Below are positions 10,977 through 20,454 of a stretch of DNA of 64,000 nt, piece after piece (within the stretch, counting starts at the first letter, position 1; each line of letters starts with the position of its first letter). The DNA comes from Polytrichum commune (lineage: Eukaryota; Streptophyta; Polytrichopsida; Polytrichales; Polytrichaceae): positions 30,909,666 through 30,973,665 of the forward strand of contig OX485807.1 in the NCBI GenBank assembly GCA_950295325.1, given 5' to 3'. The position numbers were made by a program, and so were the translations under genes. Under the pieces are notes generated by a model. That model did not search any database. It had not been told where the DNA came from and saw only the letters and a list, made by a program, of their open reading frames with translations.

Positions 10977-12433
10977 CAGGGTTGTCTATTGTGTCGTGAC
11001 GGAGGGTAATCCCGGCATAATGTCGTGCCGTCACGACACGTATCCGTCACGACATTATGCCGGATGTTGTCTTTATCCTGACGGACTTGAATTTTACCGA
11101 TTTTTTTGTGTAATTACATTAACCCAATTCAGACACGTAGGATTTACAATGTCCACGTGTGATGACATGTCAGCAAAGTAAAGGTAAAGTGGGGAAAAAT
11201 TTACTAGAGCCCGTCCGCCCCCCCATCCGCCCCTGTTCCCGACCCCGTCCGCTCCGTTCCCAACCCCGTACGCCCCGTTCCCCCCCCGTCCGCGCCCCGT
11301 TCCCCCCCCCGTCCGCGCCCCGTTCCCCCCCCGTCCGCGCCCCGTTCCCCCCCCCTTCCCCGTCCGCCCCATTTAAAAAAAAAAATTTCCCCCCCCCCGT
11401 CCGCGCCCCGTTCCCCCCCGTCCGCCCCAGTTTTTTTTTTTTTTTTTTTTTTTCCCCTTCCCCGTCCGCCCCATTTTTTTAAAAAAAAATTTCCCCCCCC
11501 TCCGTCCGCTCCCGTTCCCCCCCGTCCGCGCCCCGTTCCCCCCCCGTCCGCCCCAGTTTTTTTTTTTTTTTTTGTTTTCCCCTTCCCCGTCCGCCCCAAT
11601 TTTTTTTTTAAAAATTCCCCCCCCCTCCGTCCGCTCCCGTTCCCCCCCTGTCCGCCCCGTTCCCCCCCTGTCCGCCCCGTTCCCAACCCCGTCCGCCCCG
11701 TTCCCAACCCCGTCCGCCCCGTTCCCAACCCCGTCCGCCTCGTTCCCCCCCGTCCGCCCCTCCGTCCGCTCCCCCGTCCGCCCCATTTTTTTTTAAAAAA
11801 ATTCCCCCCCCCTCCGTCCGCTCCCGTTCCCCTCCGTCCGCTCCCCCGTCCGCCCCATTTTTTTAAAAAAAAATTCCCCCCCCCTCCGTCCGCTCCCGTT
11901 CCCCTCCGTCCGCTCCCCCGTCTGCCCCATTTTTTTTTAAAAAAATTTCCCCCCCCTCCGTCCGCTCCCGTTCCCCCCCGTCCGCCCCGTTCCCAACCCC
12001 GTCCGCCCCGTTCCCAACCCCGTCCGCCCCGTTCCCAACCCCGTCCGCTCCCGTTCCCCCCGTCCGCCCCGTTCCCGCCCCCGTTCCCGACCCCGTCCGC
12101 TCCGTTCCCCCCCCCCCACCCCCGTCCGCCCCACCCTCGTCCCCCGTCCGCCCCACACCCTCCTTAGTCGTTTTTTACTACTTTGATTTTAACAAAATGG
12201 TAAACAAAATGGCAAAATGATTTACCTGGCGCTAGGCATATCCACGACCACGTCGGCGTTTTCTGCCACATAGGACGCCACCTTGGCAAGAAGGTAAGTA
12301 TTTTACCCACCCTAGTCCGTTCCCCCTATGTTGACCCTACGTGGACCCTATTGTGTCGTGACGGAGGGGTCCGTCACGACACGACACGACATGACGGCAC
12401 GACACCGTCATGACGTCGCGATAGACAACCCTG
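10977..12433 (-). mobile_element. X: 1,457-bp non-autonomous hAT, Y family, inverted
   Basis: Flanked by AGTGGTTC (10969-10976 and 12434-12441). Its left 240 bp match the reverse complement of the right end of Y, and its right 280 bp match the reverse complement of the left end of Y. X is therefore an internally deleted Y-family element in the opposite orientation. Its interior is only the C-rich (plus strand) version of the minisatellite broken by A/T runs. It has no coding capacity and must have moved using a transposase supplied in trans. It interrupts the RING gene. Confidence 0.92.
11215..12160 (-). repeat. Minisatellite core of X (C-rich on the plus strand)
   Basis: Tandem CCCCGTCCGCCCCGTTCCC units, the complement of the G-rich blocks of Y. 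At least five units are separated by runs of the form T(7-11)A(5-9) between CGCCCCA and TTCCCCCC. The strand switch agrees with X being inverted relative to Y. Confidence 0.9.
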
Positions 12434-14208
12434 AGTGGTTCAGGAGGAATCCTCGACTAGTGGATGAGCATGGGGCCCCAATTCCAGAGGGTCGGGAACC
12501 AAAAAAACCACGTAATCGTAAACGACCAGCCAATGACGTGGAGATGGCCATCGAGGAGGCGTTTGAGCATATGGATGAGGGCATGGAGGCAAATGTCGAG
12601 GTCAACAACCTGATCAACGACGTGGTTAACAAGGTCCTAGACGAGGTAAACCTTGGTGAACTTGGAGCGGACCCGATGGAGAGCAGAATGGAGGAATTGC
12701 GTAAACAACATGCGTTGGAAATTCGTGAGTATAAAACGATGATTTTCGAGTTCGAAAATCGAATTGCAACACTTACGATGGGGGAGGTTGGCAGTTCAAG
12801 TAGTACACCACTTAACCTTCAGTCTTTGGAAGCAGAGAGGGACGCAGCTTTACAGGAGGCCAAGATTGCAAAGTCACAAGCTCTGGAAGTATGTATGAGG
12901 AATGAAGTAATGCGAGGAAAGATGGAGGCTTTGCAAAAGGAGGTGGTGGACATCCAACAACAACTTCAAGTGGTCAATGAAGTGGTTGTTGATCACGAAA
13001 CCAAAATTGGCGGACTAGAGGAGCAGAATGCAAGGTTGAAGAAATTCCTGTTGGATGCGATTGTAGAGCGCAAGAATATGAGGACAAGCACATTGTTTGC
13101 TATGGCCAAGGCTCGTCAATTTGAAGCTAAGTTTGAGAGCATCCAGAAAGAATGGAACCGCAATCAGAGAATGCGGAACATGATGCTCACGTCATGGCCA
13201 GAAGATGAGCATATGTACCCTAGTAGGTGGGATATAACTAATGAGTGGACATTGCCAAACGGGAGCATCGATTGGCGTCAAGTGACCGACCCAGATCACC
13301 ATTGGGATATGACCCAAGTGCATGAATATTCATTCCGCATGAGGGGTGAGTTGTTATGGCCAAATCCACATACACTGGTCTTCGACGGAACCACGTGTGC
13401 GATTTGCCAATCTCCATTTGGCCCGGAAGGATGCTATGAAGTTGGATCATGTGGGGCCCAATTCCATCCACAATGTCTAATAGGGAATATGATCAAGAAA
13501 CGCCAATGTCCTTATTGCAGATCATTTTTCCACCCTCGTTTGTACCTCCAATTTGGCCTTCGGGATTACATGCCTAACGACTGGGTATTAAAGCCATGGG
13601 ACTTTCCCTTCGATTTTCAAGAGTTTGATGGAGAGAATGTTGAGTGGAGTTGGTTATACAATTGTGCCAAGGTTGAGCTATAGCACGAGAACAGAGATGG
13701 CGACTGGACACGGAATGCACGTCAAATTTTGTATGTTGCAGACGGGTTGTATCCCAACAAACCCCCCGATTATGGCTTAAAAAGATTTTTGTACCAAACT
13801 CTTGAATGGCATTGGGATACAACCAGCAGACAATTAAAGAGAGGCATTCATCTTCCTTGGTACAATGCAGCAGGTCTTGAATCAGTATCGGAGCATGATT
13901 TGGAAGAAGATACAGATGACATGCCTACGGAACGGGATCCGAGATTTGAATTGCAGTTAGAGGTGGGGTACCATAAGAACAAACTGCAGTTGGCTGCAAT
14001 TGATGCACTCTTGCATAGAGTTGCGGATGATGCGGTATTGAGATGGCTAAATGGTGGGCCTAGACCACGTAATGCCGTTCTATTGTCTCTTGGTAGTCGT
14101 CCATACCTCACCCGTGGAACAACGCGAAGCATGGAAGCCGGGGAATCATCTCGAGCACGACGAGGATCTACTTCAGCTAGAATAGACCTCGATTCAGATT
14201 CAGATTAG

Positions 14209-14919
14209 ACATTTTTGTACCATGTTTAGAAAGTTGTATAGGAACGGAGGAAGACTTTGGACACAATAAACATATTTCATGTTCAAAGAATATGTAATAT
14301 AAAGAGGATTTACCGACAAGTTGTCATTTCTAAGATCGTGTAAAAAATAGCATATGCATGCCACATGTTTTAATGTTATTCGAAACTTTTAAAAAACTTA
14401 CTTGAATATTAGTAATTCATATGATAGTCTAACCAAAAGTACTATTGACTACATAGTCAATATTGAATACCACATAAAGATATAATTATATAAAACGGAT
14501 AGAAAGGTCCTCAAAAAGAAGATGTCACCAACAAAGCATGTACAATCGAGCAATAGGGGATTGCAATATTTATAAAAGTATTTTCTTTAAGAAGCTCAAT
14601 AAATAAACATAAAACTCCATTCACAGTAAGAATTATACAAAATAGTAATTAATAAAGGCATAACATGTTATTGGAGATTAATTGCAATGCTAAGTTGACA
14701 ATCATATTGTATTTTAAAAATTAAAAAAAACATGCAATAAATAATTTTATTACTATAATAAAATGATACAACTTCGAAGGTAACATTCGCTTTGTGGTCT
14801 AAATGTCTTACCGAAGGCCCTAAGGTTGTAACTTGTATCAATTTTGACGTAAGTAATAAATTATGGGAGTACGTGGGAGCACCAAAATACCGCATTTGTG
14901 CAAAACCATTACGTTCGAA
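14209..14919. other. No gene recognised
   Basis: AT-rich spacer between the converging RING gene and Y transposase region. Confidence 0.5.
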
Positions 14920-15763
14920 TCCATACTGTGGGATCATTTGCTTCGACACATCTTGGGTCCTCTTCAGACTCGTCTGTGCTGCAATCATCATCCGTTTGGG
15001 GAGTCGCGCTCCGAAGATTCAACTCTCGGTCACGTTGTGAGAAAATTATCTTCTTGGTCGGCCGGGAGCCCTCTGCATCCTGTATGCCATTTTCATCTAG
15101 ATGTGGTCTACCCTCATCTTCATTGTAGTCTTCAGCAGTAAACGGAAGCGATCTTCCCTAATACCTCTTCCTAGTACGTTTGACACCTCTCGTAGTTCTC
15201 TAACGCCCTCCACCCGTACCACGACTTGAGTGCACTTCATCTCTACTTCCATCTATAAAAACATCCCCCGTTGTACTTCCGCCTCCAACTCCAAGGCCAC
15301 CTGTTCCATTGGATTGACTGTGTGGAAGTGAAACTGATGCGGACATAATTGCAATTGGTATGTTCTCAACAACATGTCGACGAACAGATTGACGACGTGG
15401 CGCCTCAGTAGTAACATTTCTTGAAACATTGTGTATAGCAACCAAAGTAACACCCACCGTAGTTGCACGTAAAACACCCAATCTAGAAGTATTGGCAATA
15501 CTTCGAGTGAGAGGACGACGTTGACCTTGTGCATGCACTTGCACCATAGAGGTGGATGCAGTTCTTTGAAGAGCACGGAATCGAGTTGTAGGTATTTCAG
15601 GAACATTGGGCGTTTGATCTTCTTCACGATGGTTGGATATGAGGGAGGCGTCTATGGATTCAGAATATACTCGGGCTGGAAATGGATCATGTTGAACGTG
15701 CATTGGCTCATTTGCGGGTAGTACATTGTCACCTTCACCAAAAGAAAGAGAATCGCTCCGAGG
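14920..15763 (-). pseudogene. Downstream extension of the Y transposase reading frame
   Basis: After the TAA at 15764-15766 the same minus-strand frame stays open for about 190 codons (for example DASLISNHREED, down to about 15200). It continues past two TAG codons to a stretch rich in Asp/Glu (TDDDCSTDESEED, about 14960). Such a long in-frame extension suggests the transposase or a fused tail was once longer. I recognise no domain in it. Confidence 0.4.
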
Positions 15764-18111
15764 TTACAAGGAATCTACTTCAATTCCTACATTCTCACTT
15801 GCCCCCATAGCAACATTATGGTCAGGGCGAAACCCTTGTCCAGTGTGGAGAGTTTCAAAAGGCGGTCCTCCAATAGACCCCTCATGATCATCATGCATTC
15901 CGTCGTTATGTTGGGGGACATCCGGTTCATCAAAATCAAACACCCCAAGGTTTCCATCACCACCATTGCCATCCTCATCTTCTGAATCATGATTCTCGGA
16001 ATCGAGGTCATCCAAATCAAAGTCGATGTCATCAACATTGTTGTCATCATCATTTCCGGCCCTATCATTTGGATCCACGTCATCTTCATTGTCATCTTCT
16101 TCCTCAAGGTCATCGTCAGAATGAACCTCATTCAATTCGTACCATTGCGCAGGTCTTGGGCCCCTCCGATGTCGAATAAGCCTACTATTGGTATATATGT
16201 AGACGAGGTCCTCTGCACGACTATGCTTCAAGCGATTGCGACTCTTGTTGTGAACATATGAGTACATGCTCCAATTGCGTTCACATGCGGATGCGGAACA
16301 TACTTGTGCAAGGATACGTCTTGCTATTGTTTGGAGGGCTTTAGCTCCACCTCCCATTGCATCCCACCATTCATGGAGAGGTGCGGTATGCACGCTCGGG
16401 TCAGTAGAGTCAGCAAAAGGCCCTCGATTTTCAAGGAAATCTTGGTATTGGTGGAGGATTTGGACATAAGTGTCCTCATCTTGAGCAAGCCTGCGAAGAA
16501 CTCGATTTAGGATTGTCCTCGAATTGTCATCCTCATGGAGTGGGGCCCAACCACGTAGAAGCGGATTTAACATCGCTCCAGCCCAATGTAGATCATTCAA
16601 CATCAACCTCCATCTATTTTGAAATGTTAGCATAGCATTTGCAGCAAGCTCAGGGCTTAAGCGAAATGGAGGTTTACTGAATCCACGAATATGGGTTTGT
16701 AAATCATGCATGACCCTCCAAGCCATTCCCATTGCAGGCGCCTTGCCATCAAATACACGAAGAGCTTTAACAACCGGGATCACCATATACAAAAAAATTT
16801 CGCACGTGTTCCAGAATCCATCAGAACGTATAAAGCTTCGCACAGCAGAGCCCTTCATGTAAGAGGTGCGAGATCTCCTCCTCATATCACGCATTAGAGT
16901 AGGCCAATCCTCATCAACCACCATTCTTTCCAAAGCATTGCGTACTTGGAGAAGACGTTCTATCATGATGAAGTTCGTTGCAAAACGGGTCTCTACAGGT
17001 AGGCGGAGTGAGAGATTTGGTGACAACCTCCGGAATATAGCTTGAGAAGCATGATGGTTTTTAACAAATACACAAATATGGCGCGCTTTTTTTACCAACT
17101 TTTTCACCCATTCCTCCTTCCCCCAATCTTCTAAGAGGAGATCTAGGCAATGTGCAGCACATCCTTGAAAATATAGATCGGGATTTGCTTGAATCAAGTC
17201 GCGAGCAGCAGAGGCCATAACTGGGGCATTGTCGGTGCAAACTTGGACCACATTATGTCGACCAACCTTTTCCACAAATGGTTGAATTTGAGCAGCAACG
17301 TAGACATGATCCTTGTGATTTCCCGTGGTGTCAATGGTACCCAAGAAAACGTCTCCCTTTGTGCCACATTGAAGAACGTTTAGGAGAGGTCGGTTTTGCA
17401 CGTTGTCCCATCCATCGCAACATAGTGTAACGCCATATTTGTCAACGGAATTCCCCAGCTTCTCCTTCACTTGCCTATCTAGGTCAACCTTTTTATCAGT
17501 TAACAACTTCGTACGGATGGCATTGTACGATGGTGGTGTGTAGGCTGGCATTCGATGACGGGCAGTTTCACGCACAGCATGAACAAATGCAGGATGTCTC
17601 ACAATGTTGAAAGGAATGTTAGCTTCATAAAAAGCCGTTGCCCATGCTTTATCAAGGAGTTGTTTTGTTGACACATTGAACCCCTCCGTTATGTTGAGTT
17701 GACGTAGTTCACGAGGAGGTGTGCCATATATCACAACATCAGAATGTTGAGTGGATTGGGACATAAGCAAAGGCTCTGTTTCACTAATTACGGAGTCCGC
17801 TATAATAGGCTCCAGAGGTACAATATCTGGCACCGGAGAGTCGGCTCCTCATTTACAATGCCTACATGTAAGGGCACAATGCCTCCGCAATGTTCAAACA
17901 AGACCCTAATATGCGGGGGAACCATCCTACATGTGGAAACATCACAAGCACCCCCTACAGGAGGCCTATAACCAAGGTGGGCCAACATTTTATTTCCTCG
18001 GTAAGATATGACGAACGGGCAAAACCTACATTTAACCTGCCTTTGTGATTTACCGGGAACCATCCCCTTATCCTCGTACCAATGATCCCATGCATCATTT
18101 CGGCGTGGCAT
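15764..18111 (-). CDS. hAT transposase of Y (BED zinc finger, DUF659, dimerisation domain)
   Basis: Starts at ATG 18111-18109 (MPRRNDAWDHW). The BED-type zinc finger follows, with CRFC and a HLG histidine (about 18020-17970). The frame then shifts by one near 17835 and runs open to 15764. The main part has the DUF659 RNase-H-like core, with CCDGWDN and CTDNAPVMAS as the probable aspartate motifs and CAAHCLDLLLEDWGK downstream. The hAT C-terminal dimerisation motif is CSASACERNWSMYS. A long acidic tail (Asp/Glu-rich, about 16110-15830) closes the frame. The protein would cut and join the Y and X ends in the nucleus. The shift at 17835 may be a mutation or a sequence error; apart from it the 689-codon main frame is intact. 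Family assignment is secure, activity uncertain. Confidence 0.85.
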
Positions 18112-18357
18112 GACTTCAACAAAACCTGCAAATACAAACAAGTTAGAGCAAGTAACTTTGATCGCATACTAGGTCCTGTTGAAGAGTGCCACAAGGGCAA
18201 CCCTAATTCACAGTCACTAGATTGGACAAAGTATCCTCTGCATTCGGGTCTCACGCATACAATCCTCACTCCTCAAAGGAGAATCAAAAGACTTGAGACA
18301 CACTATGTCAGTGGAGGCAAAAATGGCACCTTGAACCCTCAATTTATAGTATTCGAA
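18112..18357. other. Upstream region of the Y transposase
   Basis: Just before the start codon, the minus strand reads TTTGTATTTGCAG then GTTTTG (about 18135-18120), a good 3' splice site. A non-coding first exon further upstream is therefore likely. Confidence 0.4.
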
Positions 18358-18640
18358 TCGGACGGGGGAGCGGACGGGGAGCGGATGGAGGGGGGGAGCG
18401 GATGGGGGAGCGGACGGACGGGGGGGGAGCGGACGGAGGGGGCGGACGAGAGAGGGTGGGGAGCGGACGGGGGGGCGGACGGGGAAGCGGACGGAGGGGG
18501 GGGGGGGAGCGGACGGGGGGGCGGACGGGGAAGCGGACGGAGGGGGGGGGAGCGGACGGAGGGGGGGGGGAGCGGACGGGGCGGGGACGGGGCGGGGAGC
18601 GGGAGCGGACAGGGGGGAACGTGGGCGAACGGGGGCGGAC
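18358..18640 (+). repeat. G-rich minisatellite, right block of Y
   Basis: Tandem GGGGGAGCGGACGG units of 12-16 bp directly inside the right terminal region of Y. Confidence 0.9.
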
Positions 18641-18877
18641 GAGCTCTAGTAAATTTTCCCCCACTTTACCTTTACTTTGCTGACATGTCATCACACGTGG
18701 ACATTGTAAATCCTACGTGTCCGAATTGGGTTAATGTAATTACACAAAAAAAATCGGTAAAATTCAAGTCCGTCAGGATAAAGACAGCATCCGGCATAAT
18801 GTCGTGACGGATACGTGTCGTGACGGCACGACATTATGCCGGGATTACCCTCCGTCACGACACAATAGACAACCCTG
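18641..18877. repeat. Right terminal region of Y, with long inverted repeats
   Basis: This 237-bp segment is shared (reverse complement) with the left end of X. It has an inverted repeat with arms CCGGCATAATGTCGTG / CACGACATTATGCCGG around CGTGACGG motifs and ends in the terminal CAATAGACAACCCTG. Confidence 0.8.
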
Positions 18878-18885
18878 ATAATGCC

Positions 18886-19892
18886 CTACGCTTGTTGGTT
18901 CTTGTGCCAATTTTCCAAGATTCAAAAATACTATCCCAATCCATGAATTCAACTCCTAACCCATTTAGACTAACCCTCATTAAAGCATGTAGTGTGTCAA
19001 GGTTGAGTCTAGTTCTCCTTTCATTCTTAACCCAATTTTGCTTTGAAAAACCACGCTCACAAACAGCAGTGCTAGTTGGGATCACAAGTATGGCTTGCCA
19101 TAGCGACATCATAGTTGGCCAATTAATCATGAACTCCCGGTCATTGCCACAAAAAACCCAAGCTTCTTGCATACTTTGGCGTTCACAAACGGAACATAAC
19201 ATCTCCACGAATTCTAGCAATTCCGCATTGCATTGATTAACAAGGTCATCGCTCCAACGGAAATGTGTCACCAACTGGTTCAACCATTGTTCCGTTAATG
19301 TCCCTCTGTCCAATTCATCTACGGGATAGTGCTTCGGGCTAAAAAGCCGGGCCGCATTGAAAATGGACAAGTCAGGAAATCGATCATTGAGTGAATCGAT
19401 GATCTTCTGCACATACTGCCTCCCCAACATGATGCATGCCTCCAATGAGCCTCCTACGTCACACTCGGGCATGGAATCATAATGCAAGATATGCATTTTT
19501 TCACACCCAAAACTATCAACATACAATATCTGTCCATTGGGTACCACCTCGCGGAGAAACTTTCCTAGGTGTTTGGTTGTCAGGCCAAAACTTACACCCA
19601 GATAGTGTCTACGAAACAAGCTGATTGTTACATCAATTGTAGAAGCTATGCTAGTGATATCTACAAGATCAAACTGAAACTTGCGATTGACCTTATTCAA
19701 CTCTGATAATATATCAGCTAGCATGTGAATGAAAAATTGGAACTGAAGAGAAGTTAGATCCTTGTACCATGTGGGTTCTTCAACCTCCCAAATTTCTAAA
19801 ATTGCAGGCATACAAAATACCAATCTCTCCATGACCAAGCCACGGGATAACCATCTCACCAAATGGATATGTAAAGTTGCACGGGATTTCAA
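18886..19892 (-). pseudogene. hAT transposase, C-terminal half, of Z
   Basis: An open frame enters from 19892 and runs to the Y insertion site, with the last codons and stop at 1738-1774. It has the hAT dimerisation region: a WPTMMSLWQAILVIPTSTAVC stretch preceding ERGFSKQNWVKNERRTRL (about 19110-19000). The N-terminal zinc finger and first catalytic aspartate region are missing, so Z could not mobilise itself. It resembles the hAT group in which the transposase ends shortly after this dimerisation region. Confidence 0.8.
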
Positions 19893-20254
19893 ATCAGCAC
19901 TGATTTCAAATCAGCACTGATTTCACATTGATTGAATCACATCACACTACAACACTGACTCAATGCTTACCAAAGAAAGGGTTGGATTCCAATCTTTTGC
20001 AAGACCTAAAAAGTTGAATTCCAAGTCAGATCGATGTTGAATGAATCATTTGCTAGGTGTTGAGGTTGTCACTGTAGCGACCTCCTCGTCACTGTAGCGC
20101 TACAGTGTTGACGGGTGTAAAAATTTTGAGGACGTCAAGTGAAGTTTTCATTTTGAGTTTGGGGTTGCATTTTGAAGGGCTGTTCTAAGAGAGGTATATT
20201 TTGAAGGGCCAAATCGCGTTTGAAGGGCATTGAAGACTTCAATCTTGAACACTG
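19893..20254. other. Right subterminal region of Z
   Basis: Contains a tandem duplicate of 17 bp (AAATCAGCACTGATTTC, about 19890-19924), an 18-bp perfect palindrome CACTGTAGCGCTACAGTG at 20090-20107, and three TTGAAGGGC motifs before the terminal repeat. Confidence 0.7.
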
Positions 20255-20454
20255 CTCGGGAGTTTAGATAAGATGATAATTGCTAACTTGGGTGGGCAAC
20301 ACCATAGATCTTTGAACTCCTATCTCAAGAGTTCTTGAGAATGTTTATATTTGTTTGAAGTTGTAAGTTATTATTTCAACGAGAAGACGGCACCTCGATA
20401 ATACGACAATTTCTGTGTTTCCCGAACATGTCATACTAAAGAGGGAGAACAGTA

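Larger units (their letters stand above)
10471..14208 (+). pseudogene. Coiled-coil/RING-finger gene of Y, split by X
   Basis: The reading frame before X (…IPEWF, ending 10976) joins in frame to that after X (RRNPRLV…, from 12442) when X and one target copy are ignored. The C-terminal part (12434-14208) has a basic segment (about 12480-12540), a long heptad-rich coiled coil (about 12690-13200), and a RING-like zinc finger (13396-13530) with CAIC, SCGAQFHPQC and CPYC ligand groups. The histidine expected directly after the SCG is Ala, so one zinc ligand is missing. A single in-frame TAG (13681-13683) separates a well-preserved 170-codon tail. An upstream part (10471-10833) is in another frame, so there is a shift or intron near 10820. 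It could be an E3-ligase-like cargo or an element-encoded accessory protein. Confidence 0.6.
1775..18877. mobile_element. Y: giant hAT element with cargo genes, inserted in Z
   Basis: Ends read CAGGGTTGTCTATCGCGACG (left) and, on the minus strand, CAGGGTTGTCTATTGTGTCG (right), giving a 13-bp perfect terminal repeat CAGGGTTGTCTAT. Flanking duplication is ATAATGCC (1767-1774 and 18878-18885), 8 bp as expected for hAT. Without X and its duplicated target site, Y is about 15.6 kb, far above the usual 2-5 kb of hAT elements. It contains a BED/DUF659 transposase (15764-18111, minus), a kinase-like gene (minus), an unknown gene (8351-8905), a coiled-coil/RING gene (plus) and four G-rich minisatellite blocks. 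Which internal genes belong to Y and which are captured host sequence cannot be told from one copy. Confidence 0.85.
1544..20254. mobile_element. Z: hAT element inserted in P
   Basis: Perfect 18-bp terminal inverted repeats (CAGTGTTCAAGATTGAAG at 1544-1561, its complement at 20237-20254) are flanked by an 8-bp duplication CTCGGGAG (1536-1543 and 20255-20262). Both features are standard for hAT. Both ends carry several subterminal copies of TTGAAGGGC. Without the nested Y element it is about 1.6 kb (1544-1774 plus 18886-20254) and contains only the C-terminal half of a hAT transposase, so it is an internally deleted, non-autonomous copy. Confidence 0.9.
132..20452. mobile_element. P: pogo/Tigger-like DNA transposon, outermost element of a four-level nest
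   Basis: Left end starts CAGTCTAACCTCGTTAGTAT at 132. The right end, read on the minus strand from 20452, starts CTGTTCTCCCTCTTTAGTAT, so the terminal 24 bp align without gaps and share the block TTAGTATGACA. Both ends are flanked by TA (130-131 and 20453-20454), the target duplication of Tc1/mariner/pogo elements. Without the nested insertion the element is about 1.6 kb (132-1543 plus 20263-20452). It carries a decayed DDE transposase. The 18.7 kb between 1544 and 20254 is inserted hAT material. Confidence 0.75.

Noticed and set aside
1775-12433. A single element from 1775 to 12433 and another from 10977 to 18877
   Set aside because: Pairing the similar ends this way gives overlapping elements and non-matching flanks. 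The 8-bp duplications match only for 1775-18877 and 10977-12433.
3517-15766. Genetic-code reassignment as an explanation for in-frame stops
   Set aside because: The interrupting stops include TGA (4096), TAG (13681, near 15200) and TAA (15764), while the intact genes use TGA or TAG as ends. No single reassigned codon explains them; decay does.
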